DNA from: Bemisia tabaci
Taxonomy: Eukaryota > Arthropoda > Insecta > Hemiptera > Aleyrodidae
Direction: 5' to 3'
NCBI RefSeq assembly: GCF_918797505.1
Contig: NC_092796.1
Span: 28,778,098-28,842,097 of the forward strand
Length of the DNA stretch: 64,000 bases
Shown here one piece after another: positions 1-11,190 of the stretch (the first letter of the stretch is position 1; each line of letters opens with the position of its first letter). The notes under the pieces are model-generated. The model saw nothing but the letters and a program-made list of their open reading frames with translations, did not search any database and was not told the origin of the DNA. The translations under genes were made by a program, and so were the position numbers.

Positions 1-205
1 ACGTATTTTTGCCAAACGGAACTAAGCGCCAATTTGAGTTCCTTTTGAGGAATTTAGAATGCCGGATAGCGCGTTTTGTCAAACGGAACTAAGCGCCATG
101 AAAAAGCATTGCGAGTATAGGAACGAATGAGCCCGACGCCAATCCAAGCCCCCCTCTACCTTTCTACCCCGATGGCGCTTAGTTCCATTTGACAGAAATA
201 CTTCC
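1..205. repeat. GGACGTATTTC-family MITE, left end cut by window
   Basis: The element has terminal inverted repeats built on ACGTATTT..TCAAACGGAAC and GTTCCATTTGACAGAAATA. The interior motif GGAACTAAGCGCC occurs twice, with an inverted third copy near the right end. The same family occurs at 23107-23228, 28400-29848, 47994-48117 and 53315-53534. This copy supplies an uninterrupted version (GCGAGTATAGG at about 113-123) of the site that carries a 1.2-kb hairpin in the 28.4-kb copy. It has no coding capacity. Confidence 0.8.
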
Positions 206-297
206 GTTTATGAATAGTTTTCCTCCAATTTTTCAGATAATTTTGTTCGCAATTTCACCAAAAGTTCCTGACAATTGCAAAGGAAAATATTAATTGT
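206..297. repeat. Interior fragment of the CTGCCGTGC MITE family
   Basis: The block with TTTTCAGATAATTTTGTTCG and 'GCAATTTCACC' matches the middle of the CTGCCGTGC elements (compare 41200-41290). Both terminal repeats are missing. Confidence 0.5.
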
Positions 298-548
298 ATG
301 TTTAAAGCCGCTTTTATAGCACTCTCTGACGCTCTGCGACACCTAGCCGCCAAAGTCCCCTATCCTCCCAAAGTCCTTCAAGGAGTTGGCAAACCCTCAT
401 TTCACTTTTTCAAGGAAAATTGGAATCACCACCTGTTAAGTTTCATTTCAAAATCGTTTTTCTTTTCTGTTTTTCTATTTAAAACTCTCTTCCTTCACAT
501 AGAATGGCCCTCATTTTAACAACGGAAAGTGCGAGGTACGGTAGTGAA

Positions 549-1331
549 CAGGGCCGGATTTACCTACTTGCCGCCCATGGGCCGCCTGTATTTTGCCGCC
601 CTTCTCATTCGTTTTGGAACATCAATAAAAACCATCAAGTGAACGCGCCGGAGGGGGAGGGGTGCATAGGACGCGTTTACCTACTCGTGTTGGATACATT
701 TTTGGCGAAAGCCGTGTCAACACTACTAGCAAAATTTCACGGAACTTTGCGCGAAAGTTAAGTTTCTTAAACATATCTCTGTGTAGACAAGGTCCTTCAT
801 TTATAAGAAATGAACCAAAAAATTGAAAGAGCAAACATAAATGTGGTTTAATACTTTTAACGTCCGCCGCTGCGCCGCGCCACGCCGGGCTGATCGCCCT
901 GTGTTTGGCGCAATGCGTGAAGTATTCCTGCAGTCTTGTAGGCGCTACGCGTTTCACGCCAACCGCTGCGCTCCTGACCGCACTGTGTTTGACGCAATGG
1001 GTGAAGTATTCATGCAGTCTTATAGGCGCTAATATGTGTTACATGTCGACCGCCGCGCCGAAGGCTTCTCCTTTTCATCTCAAGTTCTCATCATCATTCC
1101 TTTCTGCGCTGAGCTCCAGGCCAAATTGCGTGTTTAGTTCCTCTCATAACTCGACTAATTAAAGACGCTGTCTCTTTTATCACCGAAAAATGATAAAATT
1201 AGAAATTACTATACTCTCAGGAGAGAGAGATTTTGTCCCTGTTCTTTTTTAATATACCGACATTTAAAAAAATTGCAAAATTTGCCGCCATGGGCCGCGG
1301 CGCATGTGGCCACCCCCTTAATACGGCCCTG
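549..1331 (-). mobile_element. Non-autonomous hAT-type element, copy 1
   Basis: This element of about 783 bp has ends CAGGGCCGGATTTA..CGGCCCTG. It is flanked by 8-bp repeats GTAGTGAA and GTAGTAAA (7/8 match), the TSD length expected of hAT. It is inverted relative to the 13315 and 35184 copies. Near its right end lies an internal satellite-like segment (about 895-1035) with two copies of a GAAGTATTC..GTCTT(G/A)TAGGCGCTA motif. No transposase reading frame is present, so any movement would depend on an enzyme encoded elsewhere. Confidence 0.85.
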
Positions 1332-1691
1332 GTAGTAAACCTTACTCTATCGTCTGATTCATAGATTTCATTTAGATTCCACATTCAAATTGCAAGTCTG
1401 CATTTGATTCACGCCAAATGCATTTCCATCAGTTTCCGCTTCAAGTGAATAAATTAAAAATGTCTGTTGGCAGCATATTGATAAAACTCGAGCCCTTTTT
1501 GTAACATCATGGATAATGAAAAGTTCTTTCGACTCAAGAGAACACGATGAACAAGTGTACAATATACTAAGTTAGGTTTGAACCTCGAGTTAGGTTAGGC
1601 GAAACTTGAGATCTGCCTATGGCCCACGCGCGCCCATGGCACACGGCTCTCACGGGCTCGCGATGTACGGTTCTCGCGATAAGATTCAGTT

Positions 1692-1944
1692 CTGCCGTGC
1701 TAAGGAATAACGCCGTATGAACATTCGTAGATTGCCAGATTTCTCGATTTATAATATGTATTTACGAGAAAATTTACCACCATATTTCCGTAAAACTTCC
1801 AGACACACTACATTCAATTGCGACTAAAATCCTTTGAATGATTGGATGAAGAATAATCGCAAGTTTTCCTGAAAATTCGTATTTTATCGGGGGAAATTTG
1901 GCAACGCCTGAAGGCTCATACGGCGTTCTTTCTTAGCATGGCAC
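1692..1944. repeat. CTGCCGTGC MITE
   Basis: The left terminus is CTGCCGTGCTAAGGAATAAC and the right terminus reads TCATACGGCGTTC..TTAGCATGG. The 253-bp length equals that of intact family members. The flanking 4-bp duplication is not convincing here. Confidence 0.8.
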
Positions 1945-1964
1945 CGTTGTGATCAGTGTTTTTC

Positions 1965-2340
1965 GCGAGTATTTGCAATCCGGCCCACCAGGAGTTAAAA
2001 AGCAGGATGTTGTGTCCGAACCCAAAGCATATTCTTCCATTGTAAATCGCTCAGTGCATTGTTCGAATGCCGATTATGTCTTTCGGGAACCATCTCAGTT
2101 TGTAAATATTGCGTCAGGAATTTGTGTGACAGGAGTGTCCGAACGGTTTTCCGAAATAGACGTCCCGCTCGAGAAAAAACGCGAATCGCACCTGTACCCT
2201 ATTTCGAAAGCCGCGGGCTGACCTAGGATTTCGCCCGCAAAGTCGAGCGTATGCAACCCGGCCCACCGCAGGGTTAAAATAGTTGCATGTTGGCTCCGAA
2301 CCCAATTTTGAATATTCTTCCATTGTTTCACGCTCCACTC
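1965..2340 (+). repeat. Diverged direct repeat pair
   Basis: Two ~90-bp blocks at about 1965-2060 and 2245-2340 share CCGGCCCACC, a GTTAAAA(T/A)AG step, CCGAACCCAA and ATATTCTTCCATTGT. They are spaced 280 bp apart, which suggests an old local duplication. Open frames here do not resemble a known family. Confidence 0.5.
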
Positions 2341-2508
2341 ATTACTCTGGTCCGCCTTAATGAAGTTATACGGGATATTCTCGAAATGATCCGGTCCCAA
2401 AGAGGATAATGGAAAATGACGAAATCAATTTTATACAGGGAGAGGAAAATTTCCAAAACTTGGATAGTACTTATGTCGCTTCACTTTAATATAACGAGGG
2501 TGTAAAAT

Positions 2509-2761
2509 GAACCGCGTTTAACAGAAAGGAACCAAGTCACATCAGCCATTGCCAACTTTAAATGGGCAATTTAATTTTTTATGAGAGAACGTTTGTCCGG
2601 ATTCCTTTGAAAATTTTACGGAATTGGCTTCGTGCAATACAGAAAATCCACTGAAATTTGCACGAAAATCCGCACAGCCGTTTTCATGTAAAAAATTAAA
2701 TTGCTCAGTTAAATTTGGCAATATCTGACGTGGCTTGGTTCCATTCTGTTTAACGAGGTTC
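2509..2761. repeat. GGACCGCG-family MITE with 4-bp TSD
   Basis: The inverted ends GAACCGCGTTTAACAGAAAG and CATTCTGTTTAACGAGGTTC flank an interior containing ATGGGCAATTTAA and a matching inverted block. The flanks are AAAT on both sides (2505-2508 and 2762-2765). Related copies are at 33128-33378 and 62625-62883. Confidence 0.8.
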
Positions 2762-3367
2762 AAATATCAGTTTTTCATCGGAAAACCCTCTTCTCGTGTT
2801 TTCAATCTTTTACATCTCTTCAAACTTCATCGACATTTCTCATCAGGCTAGTAGTGGCATAGATCTCCAAAGGTTTGGCCACGGAGCGGTGAGGGGGCGG
2901 TCCCCCTAGTCTTCATTAATTTTCTTTGTGTAATTGCACATTCAAATTCTCCTCGTGTTACACTTGGCACCGTCGAGTCTCGCACTTGCCGTCGAATCGT
3001 TTTTTTATGATGAATCGCGTCGGAGGCCTAGGTGCCAAATTTCTCGTCTAATGCACTCATTCCGCATTGATTAGCGTCGGAACTTTTAGGAAATTACGCC
3101 CATCCGACAGTTCTAGTCGGAGGTTTATCCGTTCGGTAGCCTTGAAATGTCCACGTGCTCTACGACTGGTTTTGCGCTCCCGAGCGTCGAGTGTCAGAAA
3201 ACGCTTCATCACGCAAGCTAACAAACAGGATGTGAACAGCCATTCAGAAATTGAGGAGAAACAGTGATCTTTCTCACTCTATGATACATGTCCATAAGTA
3301 TCCGTCGAGAGGTTCCTTGGCTGCTTGGGAAAATCAAAGAGTTTAGATGGTTCTAGGTTGTATGAAC

Positions 3368-3679
3368 TAGAGTCCCTTTATACTGATAGTCGAGACAACA
3401 CCCCCTCATGGAGTCACAAACGGGAATAAAGATTACACAAATTGAGCGTTTTTCGTAATATTTGATCGGCCCATTCTCGAATTCCTTTCTCCGTTCCTTC
3501 CCTCATTCCGTTTGTTCCTTGTCGAACCCGTAATTCCTCGGTTCATTCCAGATTATAATCTTTGCAATTGGGGAAAGTGTAATCTTTATTCCCGTTTGTG
3601 ACACTGTGGAGGCCTAAAATACGGCAACCAATCAGAAATGGATTCATATTGTCTTGACTCTCAGTATAAAGGGACTCTA
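3368..3679. repeat. 312-bp TAGAGTCCC MITE with 8-bp TSD
   Basis: The ends are TAGAGTCCCTTTATACTGA and its complement. The flanks are GTATGAAC on both sides (3360-3367 and 3680-3687). An 8-bp duplication with TAGAG ends fits a hAT-type non-autonomous element. The copy at 10383-10694 has the same length, in the opposite orientation. Confidence 0.85.
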
Positions 3680-3790
3680 GTATGAACTACTAGATAAAGT
3701 AAAAAATTAACCATTTGAACACTAGCTACCTTATCGTACACGATGCGAGCAGAAATTAAAATAAAAAAATCAGTGATTTTTCTTTTTCAG

Positions 3791-3853
3791 GGAATCCTTC
3801 CTGATACATGTCTGCATATCAGCGCCGATAGGTTTCTTGGCAACTTGAAGTAA
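3791..3853 (+). CDS. Possible short terminal exon
   Basis: A strong acceptor (TTTTCTTTTTCAG) precedes 20 open codons and TAA. The peptide begins GILPDTCLHI and ends DRFLGNLK. The homologous stretch in the first copy of the surrounding duplication (about 3270-3340) is broken in this frame. I do not recognise the peptide, no partner exon is visible upstream, and 20 codons could be open by chance. This is a hint only. Confidence 0.15.
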   Translation, partial: GILPDTCLHISADRFLGNLK

Positions 3854-3925
3854 TTAGAGACTTGAGTCGATTCTAAGCTGAATGAAGTGTTAGGCATAGT
3901 AAAAAATTAAGCATCACTTACTCCT

Positions 3926-5040
3926 TTATAGATACAATAGAGGAGCACTTTCACAAACTCTGTCATTTTTATAAAACATGACTTAACTTATGTTTCATAT
4001 TTTCAGTCATAAATTTAATCATAAATGGTTATATCCATCTGGAAACACACATGTTGAGTTGCAGAAGTGCCAAATAATTCCCATTTATAACAGAAAGAAG
4101 ATACTGCCATCATTCCTACAGGGCGAAAGTTACTTTCGGACGTCAACGCCAACGATCAGATTCGCCTAATTACGAATGATGACTAAAGAGTTAATAAAAT
4201 TGGCTCAGCAATCCATAATTTGCAAAAACTTGCCAGATCATTCGCTCATTCTAGTATTCATAAGTTATTTGGCGAATTTTGTGGGTCTTACGCTTAACAA
4301 GTTGCCTATACCGAATTTCATTCATCCATTTTTAACAGTGTAGATCCTTGGAGTGGCGCTCTCTCTGCGGCAAATTTCGAACTTTGCACCGTTGAAGATC
4401 CACATCGAGTCAACTTCAAAGTTCTGCAACTCACGTGTGGGTGGTGTTATGAGCTTCTTTGCATTTAAGCGGGGAAATTAGAGCATGAGTGGTGACGCGT
4501 AATCGCACAGGTGTAGCGAGCGCCGGACGTGTGAACAGGGCTGTCGCGGCGAGGACGTGCAACGATCAGTCTGTGCTCCTGCCCGCCAGCTAATGACCCC
4601 CTATCAACACCTCCGCCTCTCCTCCACCATTGCCCTATTAGACCATTATACTGCCTTTTCCCAGATCAAAGAACCTAACTCCATTTCAACATTAAAAAAC
4701 GTCTGAGAGCAACTTTAATTTTTCACTTCGGAAAACTTCTTGGCATTTCAAACTGATTTTTTTTTTTTTTTTTTTAGAGTATCTTCTGATCATATGCATA
4801 TATCAGCAACATTTTTTACTGATAATGCACATTACACTGTGTTTCGTTAAAAATGTCCGTGTTTTTGGTTACTTTCGGTCGGTGTCCTTTCGTTTAATTC
4901 AACCGAAATTATTGTTGATCAACCATATTTGTGATAATAAATCGAAAATTGTGTTTAATTCAGTCGAAACATTAAGATACTCCAAAATATCTTTGAAAGT
5001 TCGCCCCTGACGTAATTCACATACCCTTTCATCCGTTGAT
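3926..5040. other. Unassigned intergenic DNA
   Basis: I see no supported gene or bounded element. There is an 18-T run near 4757. A stretch at about 4135-4200 (TTACTTTCGGACGTCAACG..GATGACTAAAG) resembles fragments at 57484-57535, so it is probably a decayed repeat. Confidence 0.4.
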
Positions 5041-5110
5041 CAGTCGGTCGTGCGAGTGGCCAGTGAATTGCAATATTATCAGCAGATTTGGGTTCGATCC
5101 CAGCCATCTG
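5041..5110 (+). repeat. tRNA-like SINE head
   Basis: A GGTTCGATCC B box lies in a T-arm-like hairpin (TGGGTTCGATCCCA). About 40 bp upstream, CGTGCGAGTGG resembles an A box. The acceptor stem does not pair convincingly, so a tRNA-derived SINE remnant is likelier than a working tRNA gene. Confidence 0.35.
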
Positions 5111-5290
5111 TGCATAATTGTTAAGATTTGATTGAGTTAACCCCAATATTCGCTCAATGTAAGCAAAAGAAAATCGTGTTAAAGTTGTGTTATTGTTTGT
5201 TCTACTTTACACGTCAACACAAAATTATGGTTACTTATCTTAGTGTGTGATTTCGGCACGAAAATTAAGCAAAACTAGATCTCGCGGTTC

Positions 5291-5743
5291 TCTACACGGA
5301 AAAAACAAGACTAGTGTTGAGCACTACTGGCCGTTTAGTGGGGAGTAGTTGAGGGCTGGCGTCTAAGCGCTGTGCAGCTCAACACCGGAAGGCAGTTCAG
5401 GTGGGCACTGAACATGAGTAGTGCTAATCAGATGCCGCGAGACGTAGTTGCGCTTAACAGGTGTAAATTCACCCATAAGACGTCGGAGTCACCATAGCCT
5501 GGTGGTAACGCGCTGGTCTTCCACCGGCGCAATCCGAGTTCGATCCCATCGAGGCGTTTCATATTTTACGCTCGCTCCAAAGTCACTTTAGGGCTTGACA
5601 CTACTTCTTCCTTAGTGACCCAGCCTCGAGCTGTTTAGTGCCCAGCACTCCTCTGACTTGGTGGCTCCATTTGACCTAACCCTCGTTAGTGTCCAGCACT
5701 AACATGTAGGTCCCAACCCTAAGCTCGTTTTTTTCCGTGTAGC
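5291..5743. repeat. CTACACGGAAAA-ended inverted-repeat element
   Basis: The ends CTACACGGAAAAAAC and GTTTTTTTCCGTGTAG bound 453 bp. The interior has GTTGAGCACTA and GTGCCCAGCAC blocks related in both orientations, and it carries a tRNA-like insert at 5488-5555. No clear TSD is visible. Confidence 0.6.
5488..5555 (+). repeat. tRNA-like SINE head inside the TIR element
   Basis: The stretch has an A-box-like TAGCCTGGTGG and a B box GAGTTCGATCC. Between them is a GCGCTGG..CCGGCGC stem whose loop contains TCTTCCA, recalling a glycine tRNA anticodon arm. It lies inside a transposon-like element and lacks a paired acceptor stem, so a SINE or pseudo-tRNA is favoured. Confidence 0.4.
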
Positions 5744-7064
5744 AAAGTCACCGACACAGTAACCATTTAACATACTTGCTTTTTTGCCTCTTTTTCCGAG
5801 TCAAAAAATACTAACACGCACATCAAAAGCCGTAACTATCAAGGGGGAGCAATAACCTCACCATACGCACACAGTTCCATCTCTACGGGGAAAAGTCATT
5901 TTTTAAATGAACATTTCCTCTTCTTCCGATTCCCCGAATTGATCCGAATCCAAACTGAGCCGGTTCCTACTGACGATGCCAGTTGGTTCGAATTAAGAGA
6001 ACGTACCAAGGCACATGTAGGGAAGAAAAACAATTTGGAAGCAGTTTGGCATTCTATGCTGGTGGTAGTTTCTCTCCTGTCAACAATTCGAAGTTAAGAA
6101 AAAATAATGAGAAATCCCAAGATATGGGCATATGCCTATCTCCAGCTCTCATTCCCAGAGGAAGAGAGAGTGTGTTTTACATTTTAGTTTTCGGCGACCG
6201 CATGCGTGTAAGGATAAACACAAATTTTTATCAATTTGATGAAAATGTATCGATTTTATTCCTTTTTTACGTGTCTGATACGGTAATGGCTGGACCAAAG
6301 AGAAAATAAGGGACTGCATTGAATAGGACCGAAAAGAAGGAGGAGAAGGATCGAAAGGAAGAAGAAGGGGAAGAAGAAGAAGAAAATAAGTAGAGGAAGA
6401 AGTAGAAAGAAAAATATTTGAACGTGAAAATAGTATTAGAACTTTGCTCTTAACGTTGAGTCTTTTAGACGAATAAAACTTCAAACCTCTTTTCCTGAGT
6501 TAAAACAGAATCGAACTTGGTCGGTCACTGTTCAACACGGTCCAGTTAATCAAACATCGAGGAGGTGACGATTGGAGGTAGCCGATTTCCGATTTTACCT
6601 CGCTTTCCATCTGTGACACGAGGAAACACACACACACACACACCCGCACACACTTCCTCCGGCATGGCAGCAAACACGCGCCGTTGTTTCGAGCCGCTGG
6701 CGTGATGTTGGACACGAGAGAAATTAATACACTCGGATTAGTCCTTATGCTCCCCGCTTTTATCCACTTCCTGACCTCCTGTTGAAGATATCGATAGGCA
6801 CGCTTGAAACATTGCGCCCAACGCCAGAACTGTTCAAATGCGAGAACAGGCTTAATCTATTTTTCTCAGACCTAGATGCTAATCGAGAATGTAGAGGAAG
6901 ATGAAACGGTGTGAAAACTACGCGCATTGCGATTTCGCCTTCATTTTTTGATATAGGCCGAGTACTCCGTGCAGCAATATAGGAAGCTAATCGATGTCTT
7001 ATAATGTCTTATGTCGTATGCATCTAGCCTTACAAAAAATTAAGTCAAACTCTAACGTCATGCT
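5744..7064. other. Unassigned DNA with purine-rich and CA-repeat tracts
   Basis: No gene is supported. A GAAGAAG-rich tract lies at 6335-6410 and a (CA)n run at 6628-6643. The open frames through them are low complexity. Confidence 0.4.
6628..6643 (+). repeat. (CA)n microsatellite
   Basis: An uninterrupted CA dinucleotide run. Confidence 0.8.
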
Positions 7065-7175
7065 AGGAGAAAAACAAGGGGGAAAAAACGGGAAACAAGG
7101 CTAAGATACAACACTAAATGACTGAAACGTTTCGACCCAAAACTGAGTCATTTTTAGTCGGAAAATAAATTGTGA
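7065..7175 (+). repeat. Fragment of the 22.9-kb inverted-repeat element
   Basis: The order AGGAGAAA..ACGGGAAACAAGGCTAA, ACTAAA and GAGTCATTTTTAGTCGGAA matches the left arm of the element at 22908-23360. The right arm is missing. Confidence 0.6.
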
Positions 7176-7550
7176 TGTGTGTCTGATTCCAAATGTGTCC
7201 TAGTAAATGAGCAAAAGGTAAAAAATATGAGTTTAAACTGCCATTTCAACCAAGTTTGTCCGCTCAATGTTTTCAGCAGAAAAGTCTAGCACAACTTTAG
7301 TTCACCAACTGTCTCGTGTCTTTGCATTAGTAAACTGTTGCGAATGGAATCTTTGACAACTAAGATGAGGTAAATTTTATTCCATTAGGTATACTTCCTT
7401 CGACACCGTTTCGAAAATAGATTTCTATTAGAAAATTGCCGGGAAATTTATCAAGGATTGAATCAAAATAATTTATCGTGAATAACAGAAGAGCAACGAA
7501 TCGAAGTTAACAGATACGATTACTGATTACTGAAACCATCAAGACACAAG

Positions 7551-7696
7551 GGTGATTCTTGAAAGTTGGCAACTGTTTTTCCTCAATTTAAAATTATGTA
7601 AAACAATCGATCTTTGGCGAGGCAGCTTGCCTTACCTATATAAAATCGATATTTAAATTAAGAAGAAACAGCGTTGACAACTTTCAAAATCGCCTC
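7551..7696. repeat. Small MITE with GCGATT..GTTGGCAAC ends
   Basis: Inverted ends GTGATTCTTGAAAGTTGGCA and TTGACAACTTTCAAAATCGC enclose an AT-rich core with paired TCGAT blocks. Related copies are at 11191-11333, about 17960-18105 and 51882-51997. Confidence 0.65.
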
Positions 7697-8054
7697 TGGC
7701 GAAATGTCAATATAGTGCGTGCGGTGACTTTAACGCGGGGGTAGAAACGTGTTCAATTTCTGATACTCCTAACAACCGAGTGAGAGATTCAAAAATCGAA
7801 TCCTCCACCATGGCTATAGCAAGTACTTTTTAAAAATCATAATGTAGAATGAATCCTGATTGACTGCGCATTTTATGCATATCTATATAGAAAAGAAAAT
7901 TATTTCAAGAATATCCCAAATACAATTAAAATTCTCACGTAATTCAAGAATAGAACATGTTATTAGGTTGGAAATCAACTGAATAAACTATCTGTAACCT
8001 TTCATTCAATCATTCTTCTAGAACAAGGACTCTGTTGGTCATCCAACTTTCAAT

Positions 8055-8219
8055 CAGTGTCGGGACATGATGAATCGATCGATTATCGATATTTCTCCCA
8101 TTTGAAGCTATGGTAAAGAATCGATTATTGAGGCGTTCTTTACAAACACCCTGTTTTGCAATCTTTTCCATAGGTTTAAATGGTTGAACCGATATATCGC
8201 AAAGCACGCCAGGCCACTG
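8055..8219. repeat. 164-bp CAGTGGCG-family MITE
   Basis: Ends CAGTGTCGGGACATGATG and CACGCCAGGCCACTG enclose paired ATCGAT blocks and the core ATAGGTTTAAATGG. The flanks CTTTCAAT and GTTTCGAT match at 6/8, a decayed 8-bp TSD. Confidence 0.75.
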
Positions 8220-8499
8220 GTTTCGATTCAACGGGAAAAGTGTCGCAATCACGCATCAAAACCTGCGCAATTTCCGAATTGTTCCTCGCGGCCAGGAGTT
8301 CCCGCCCTTCTCATCAATTTCCTCTTCCGGCGCTTTCATGAGTTTACAGTAGTACTAATGTGCGTAATCAATGATCCTACGCTTTGATCCGCCCTCCCAT
8401 ACACAATACGCGTAAACTGCGTGCTGATATTGTTACAAACAACAATCGTGTGCATAATGCCCAGAACCGCTATTACTCACACGCAAAAAAATTGTCGGT

Positions 8500-8726
8500 C
8501 AGTGGAAAAAAAAACACATTGGATCTCGAGTCCAGACTCTTGAAAACATTGACAAGAAAAAGGACTCTTGATTCAATCAGATTAAAGCTCAAATCAAAAC
8601 GAAATCCGCTTAAAATAAGAGGCTTGGTTCTTGATTTAAGCTAGATTCTGATTGAATCAAGAGTACTTTTTCTTGTCGATGTTTTTAAGAGTGTGGACTC
8701 TAGATCCAATGTGTTTTTTTCCAGTG
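8500..8726. repeat. CACTGGAAAA-family MITE
   Basis: Inverted ends (CAGTGGAAAAAAA..TTTTTTTCCAGTG) are followed by TTGGATCT and GAGTCCAGACTCTTG. An inner second inverted pair is AAGAAAAAGGACTCTTGATT. Further copies are at 23401-23526 (half), 32864-33094 and 52731-52941. Confidence 0.75.
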
Positions 8727-9295
8727 GCTGATGGCAGAACCTTCTGTTCACAGGACTCCTGCACTTTCTTTCTTATAGCCACAGAGCTTTTCTGTTGTGG
8801 AAATAATAGAACTTTGGTATTTTGCACATAATACTCCGTCCTTACAACGGAAACTTCTGTAGCTGTGACAAAGGTAGTGCAGGTGCAGCAGCCGTATGAA
8901 CAGAACTATTTTTTTTTAGTGCAATGTTGTTCTTAAACATGACTTTCCATTCGTAATGTTTTGGAGCTGAAAAGTGAAACATCTTCAATGCTTACGTCAG
9001 CTCAAAAGCTCATTGCATCGTGTTCCTGTATCATATTCTCGCTTGATACAACACTCACCTACTTGTGACTTGAAACTGAAGATTCCGAGCCCAATATCAA
9101 AGTATCGCCGAGGAGAGTATCAAGTATTCAAGTATCCCTTGAATTTGCCGCCTAGAAGATTTCCTGTGAAGTCAAGAAAACAGTTGTTAGGAGTAGGCAT
9201 TAGGTTTTCGCGCCGTTTAAAAATCTTGGACGTTGCCAAATTTCTGTTGATAAAATATTAACTTTTGAGAACAGTTCCGGAAATCTATCATTGAT
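8727..9295. other. Unassigned DNA
   Basis: I see no supported element or gene. The 95-residue plus-strand open frame at 8974-9261 has ordinary composition, no recognisable motif and no convincing splice context. Confidence 0.3.
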
Positions 9296-9443
9296 ATTTT
9301 TGGTTCCTTAAGATTAGGTTACGAATAAAATTCTCTGAAAAATTTGAAGGAAAATATTTACAAGTCTCATACGAAATTGGTTTTTACCGTAGGCAATTTG
9401 GCAACGTCGCCCGCTCATACGGCATTATTCTAAAGCACGGCAA
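9296..9443. repeat. Right half of a CTGCCGTGC MITE
   Basis: The sequence from TTTTTGGTTCC through GGCAATTTGGCAACG to CATACGGCATTATTC and AGCACGGCA matches the right halves of intact members. The left end is absent. Confidence 0.6.
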
Positions 9444-9871
9444 AGTCGGTAACTCGTAACTTGGTAGTTCGAGAATCATTTTAAGAATTTTGTAAGTCGC
9501 ATCGCGCAGTCTTTTCCGCGATCGATTTCCGTAAATGACAGACTCAGATATCAACGTCAAACGTTTCGTGTCTGCAACCCCCGATCGGGGCGGGGGGCGG
9601 GGGGGGGGGGCAGCGCAGACAGAGGAGCACAATTTAATTAAACGAGAGTGGGGTATCCTTTGCTTAATTGCGACAGGTATGAATGATACGGGCCGAACGG
9701 CGCTAGCGTGATACCGGAGGAGCGGAGCCGCGCACGTTCACGTTAGTCCGAGACATCGCCGCGCCAGGCCGGGCAGGCAACCAGCGCGACGTCGCGCGCC
9801 TCACCCATAAACACGTCCACCCACCTCCCGCCCGAAACTCTTTCCCCGCCCGCCGCACAGTGGACCGGGGC

Positions 9872-10382
9872 AATGAAGATGTTGCAACGTGTGAGGGATT
9901 TGCGATTTGACCATTGATTCTTATGTAAAAGTTCGCGAGAAACACGACGGTGCCACTGGTTTTCTCTGAAATCATCTCCCAAGCTCAAAGAAAGCTCTCA
10001 AAGTGAGGCCAAAATGGAGGGGATATCCCACCCTACACTGAGAGTCCACCTCTGCATCAAAAACAAACTCTCTATGCAAAGATAGGGAGCAAATACATTG
10101 GCAGGGTTGCCACTTTATTTGGGGACTCCAAAACTGAAAACACGGCATCACTGCTAATGTATTTGCTCCCTATTTTTGCATGGAGAGTTTGTTTTGATGT
10201 AGAGGTGGACTCTCAGGGTAGGGTGGGATATCCCCTCCATTTTGGCCTCACTTTGAGAGCTTTTTTTGAGCTTGGGAGATGATTTCAGATAAAACCAGTG
10301 GCACCATCGTGTTTCTCGCGAACTTTTACATGAGAATCAATGGTCAAATCGCAAATCCCGCACACATGCAACCATTCTCCAT
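9872..10382. repeat. ~507-bp palindromic element, copy 1
   Basis: Two ~240-bp inverted arms begin AATG(A/G)AGATGTTGCA and end TGCAACCATTCTCC. They share GGGGATATCCCA, CCATGCAAAGATAGGGAG and TTTGCTCCCTAT blocks around a short unpaired centre near 10125. The other copies are at 24103-24611, 33620-34045 and 55656-56162. Three copies are 507-511 bp. No protein is encoded. Confidence 0.85.
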
Positions 10383-10694
10383 TAGAGTCCCTTTATACTG
10401 AGAGTCAAGACAATGTGAATCCATTTCTGATTGGTTGCCGTATTTTAGGCCTCCACAGTGTCACAAACGGGAATAAAGATTAAATTTTCGCCGATTGCAA
10501 ATATTATAATCTAGAATGGACCAGGGAATTACGGGCTCGACAAGGAACAATCGGAATGAGAGAAGGAACGGAGAAAGAAATTTGAGAATGGGCCGATCAA
10601 AGATTACAAAAAACGTTCAATTTCTGTAATCTTTATTCCCGTGTGTGACTCCATGAGGGGGTGTTGTCCTAACTCTCAGTATAAAGGGACTCTA
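10383..10694. repeat. 312-bp TAGAGTCCC MITE, second copy
   Basis: This copy is 312 bp, like that at 3368-3679, with perfect TAGAGTCCCTTTATACTGA ends, in the opposite orientation. It abuts the 507-bp palindrome on the left and another inverted-repeat element on the right, so flanking TSDs cannot be read. Confidence 0.85.
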
Positions 10695-10914
10695 GGGCCA
10701 ATAGGAGAGGGCGGACAAAATTTGGAAACTTTAAACGCTTATAACCCGTTAAAACAAAACTTTGAGGTCTAAAAAGGGTTTCATCGGTTTCCTCGTTATA
10801 TTTTCTTTCAGGAGCACCCCTTGAAATTTAAAATTTGACGAAATGAACACCAAAATTTGTAGTTTAAGTCAAACATTTCATGTCCGACCTCTCTAATTGA
10901 CTCGATCCACTGTG
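10695..10914. repeat. CACAGTGGAT-ended inverted-repeat element
   Basis: The ends CCAATAGGAGAGG..GGACAAAATTTGG and CATGTCCGACCTC..CCACTGTG match the element at 38490-38722 in reverse. A central GGAGCACCCCTTGAAATTTA matches AAGGGGTGCTT there. Confidence 0.65.
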
Positions 10915-11190
10915 CGCCGCGCTGTCGATGCCGCCTCACCGCCGCGCCGCGCCGCACACTACCCTCCTGCCTTGATTACAGCAACAGTTTGATCATTAAG
11001 CTCTACTGCTTTGGATTTTGCCCTACTTTTCTTCCGCGCTCTCTCCTCCACTTCCGCTCTTGAGTTCGGCTCGAAAGTCGAGTTTCATCCCTCAGTTTCC
11101 TCCGCCTCGGGGTGAGGACTCGGTTGATCTACCGAATTCGTAGTTAAATCTACAAAAACCGTAGGTTACTCGGAGACAACCGAAGCAGCG

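Larger units (their letters stand above)
3240..3925 (+). repeat. Old duplicated segment with MITE in one copy
   Basis: The unit at 3255-3367 plus 3688-3720 resembles the unit at 3766-3925. Both carry GATACATGTC, a GGTT(C/T)CTTGGC step, (T/A)GAGTC-like and ATGAA blocks, and end in AGTAAAAAATTAA. The first copy was later split by the 312-bp MITE at 3368-3679. The second copy lacks it and serves as an approximate empty site. Confidence 0.5.
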
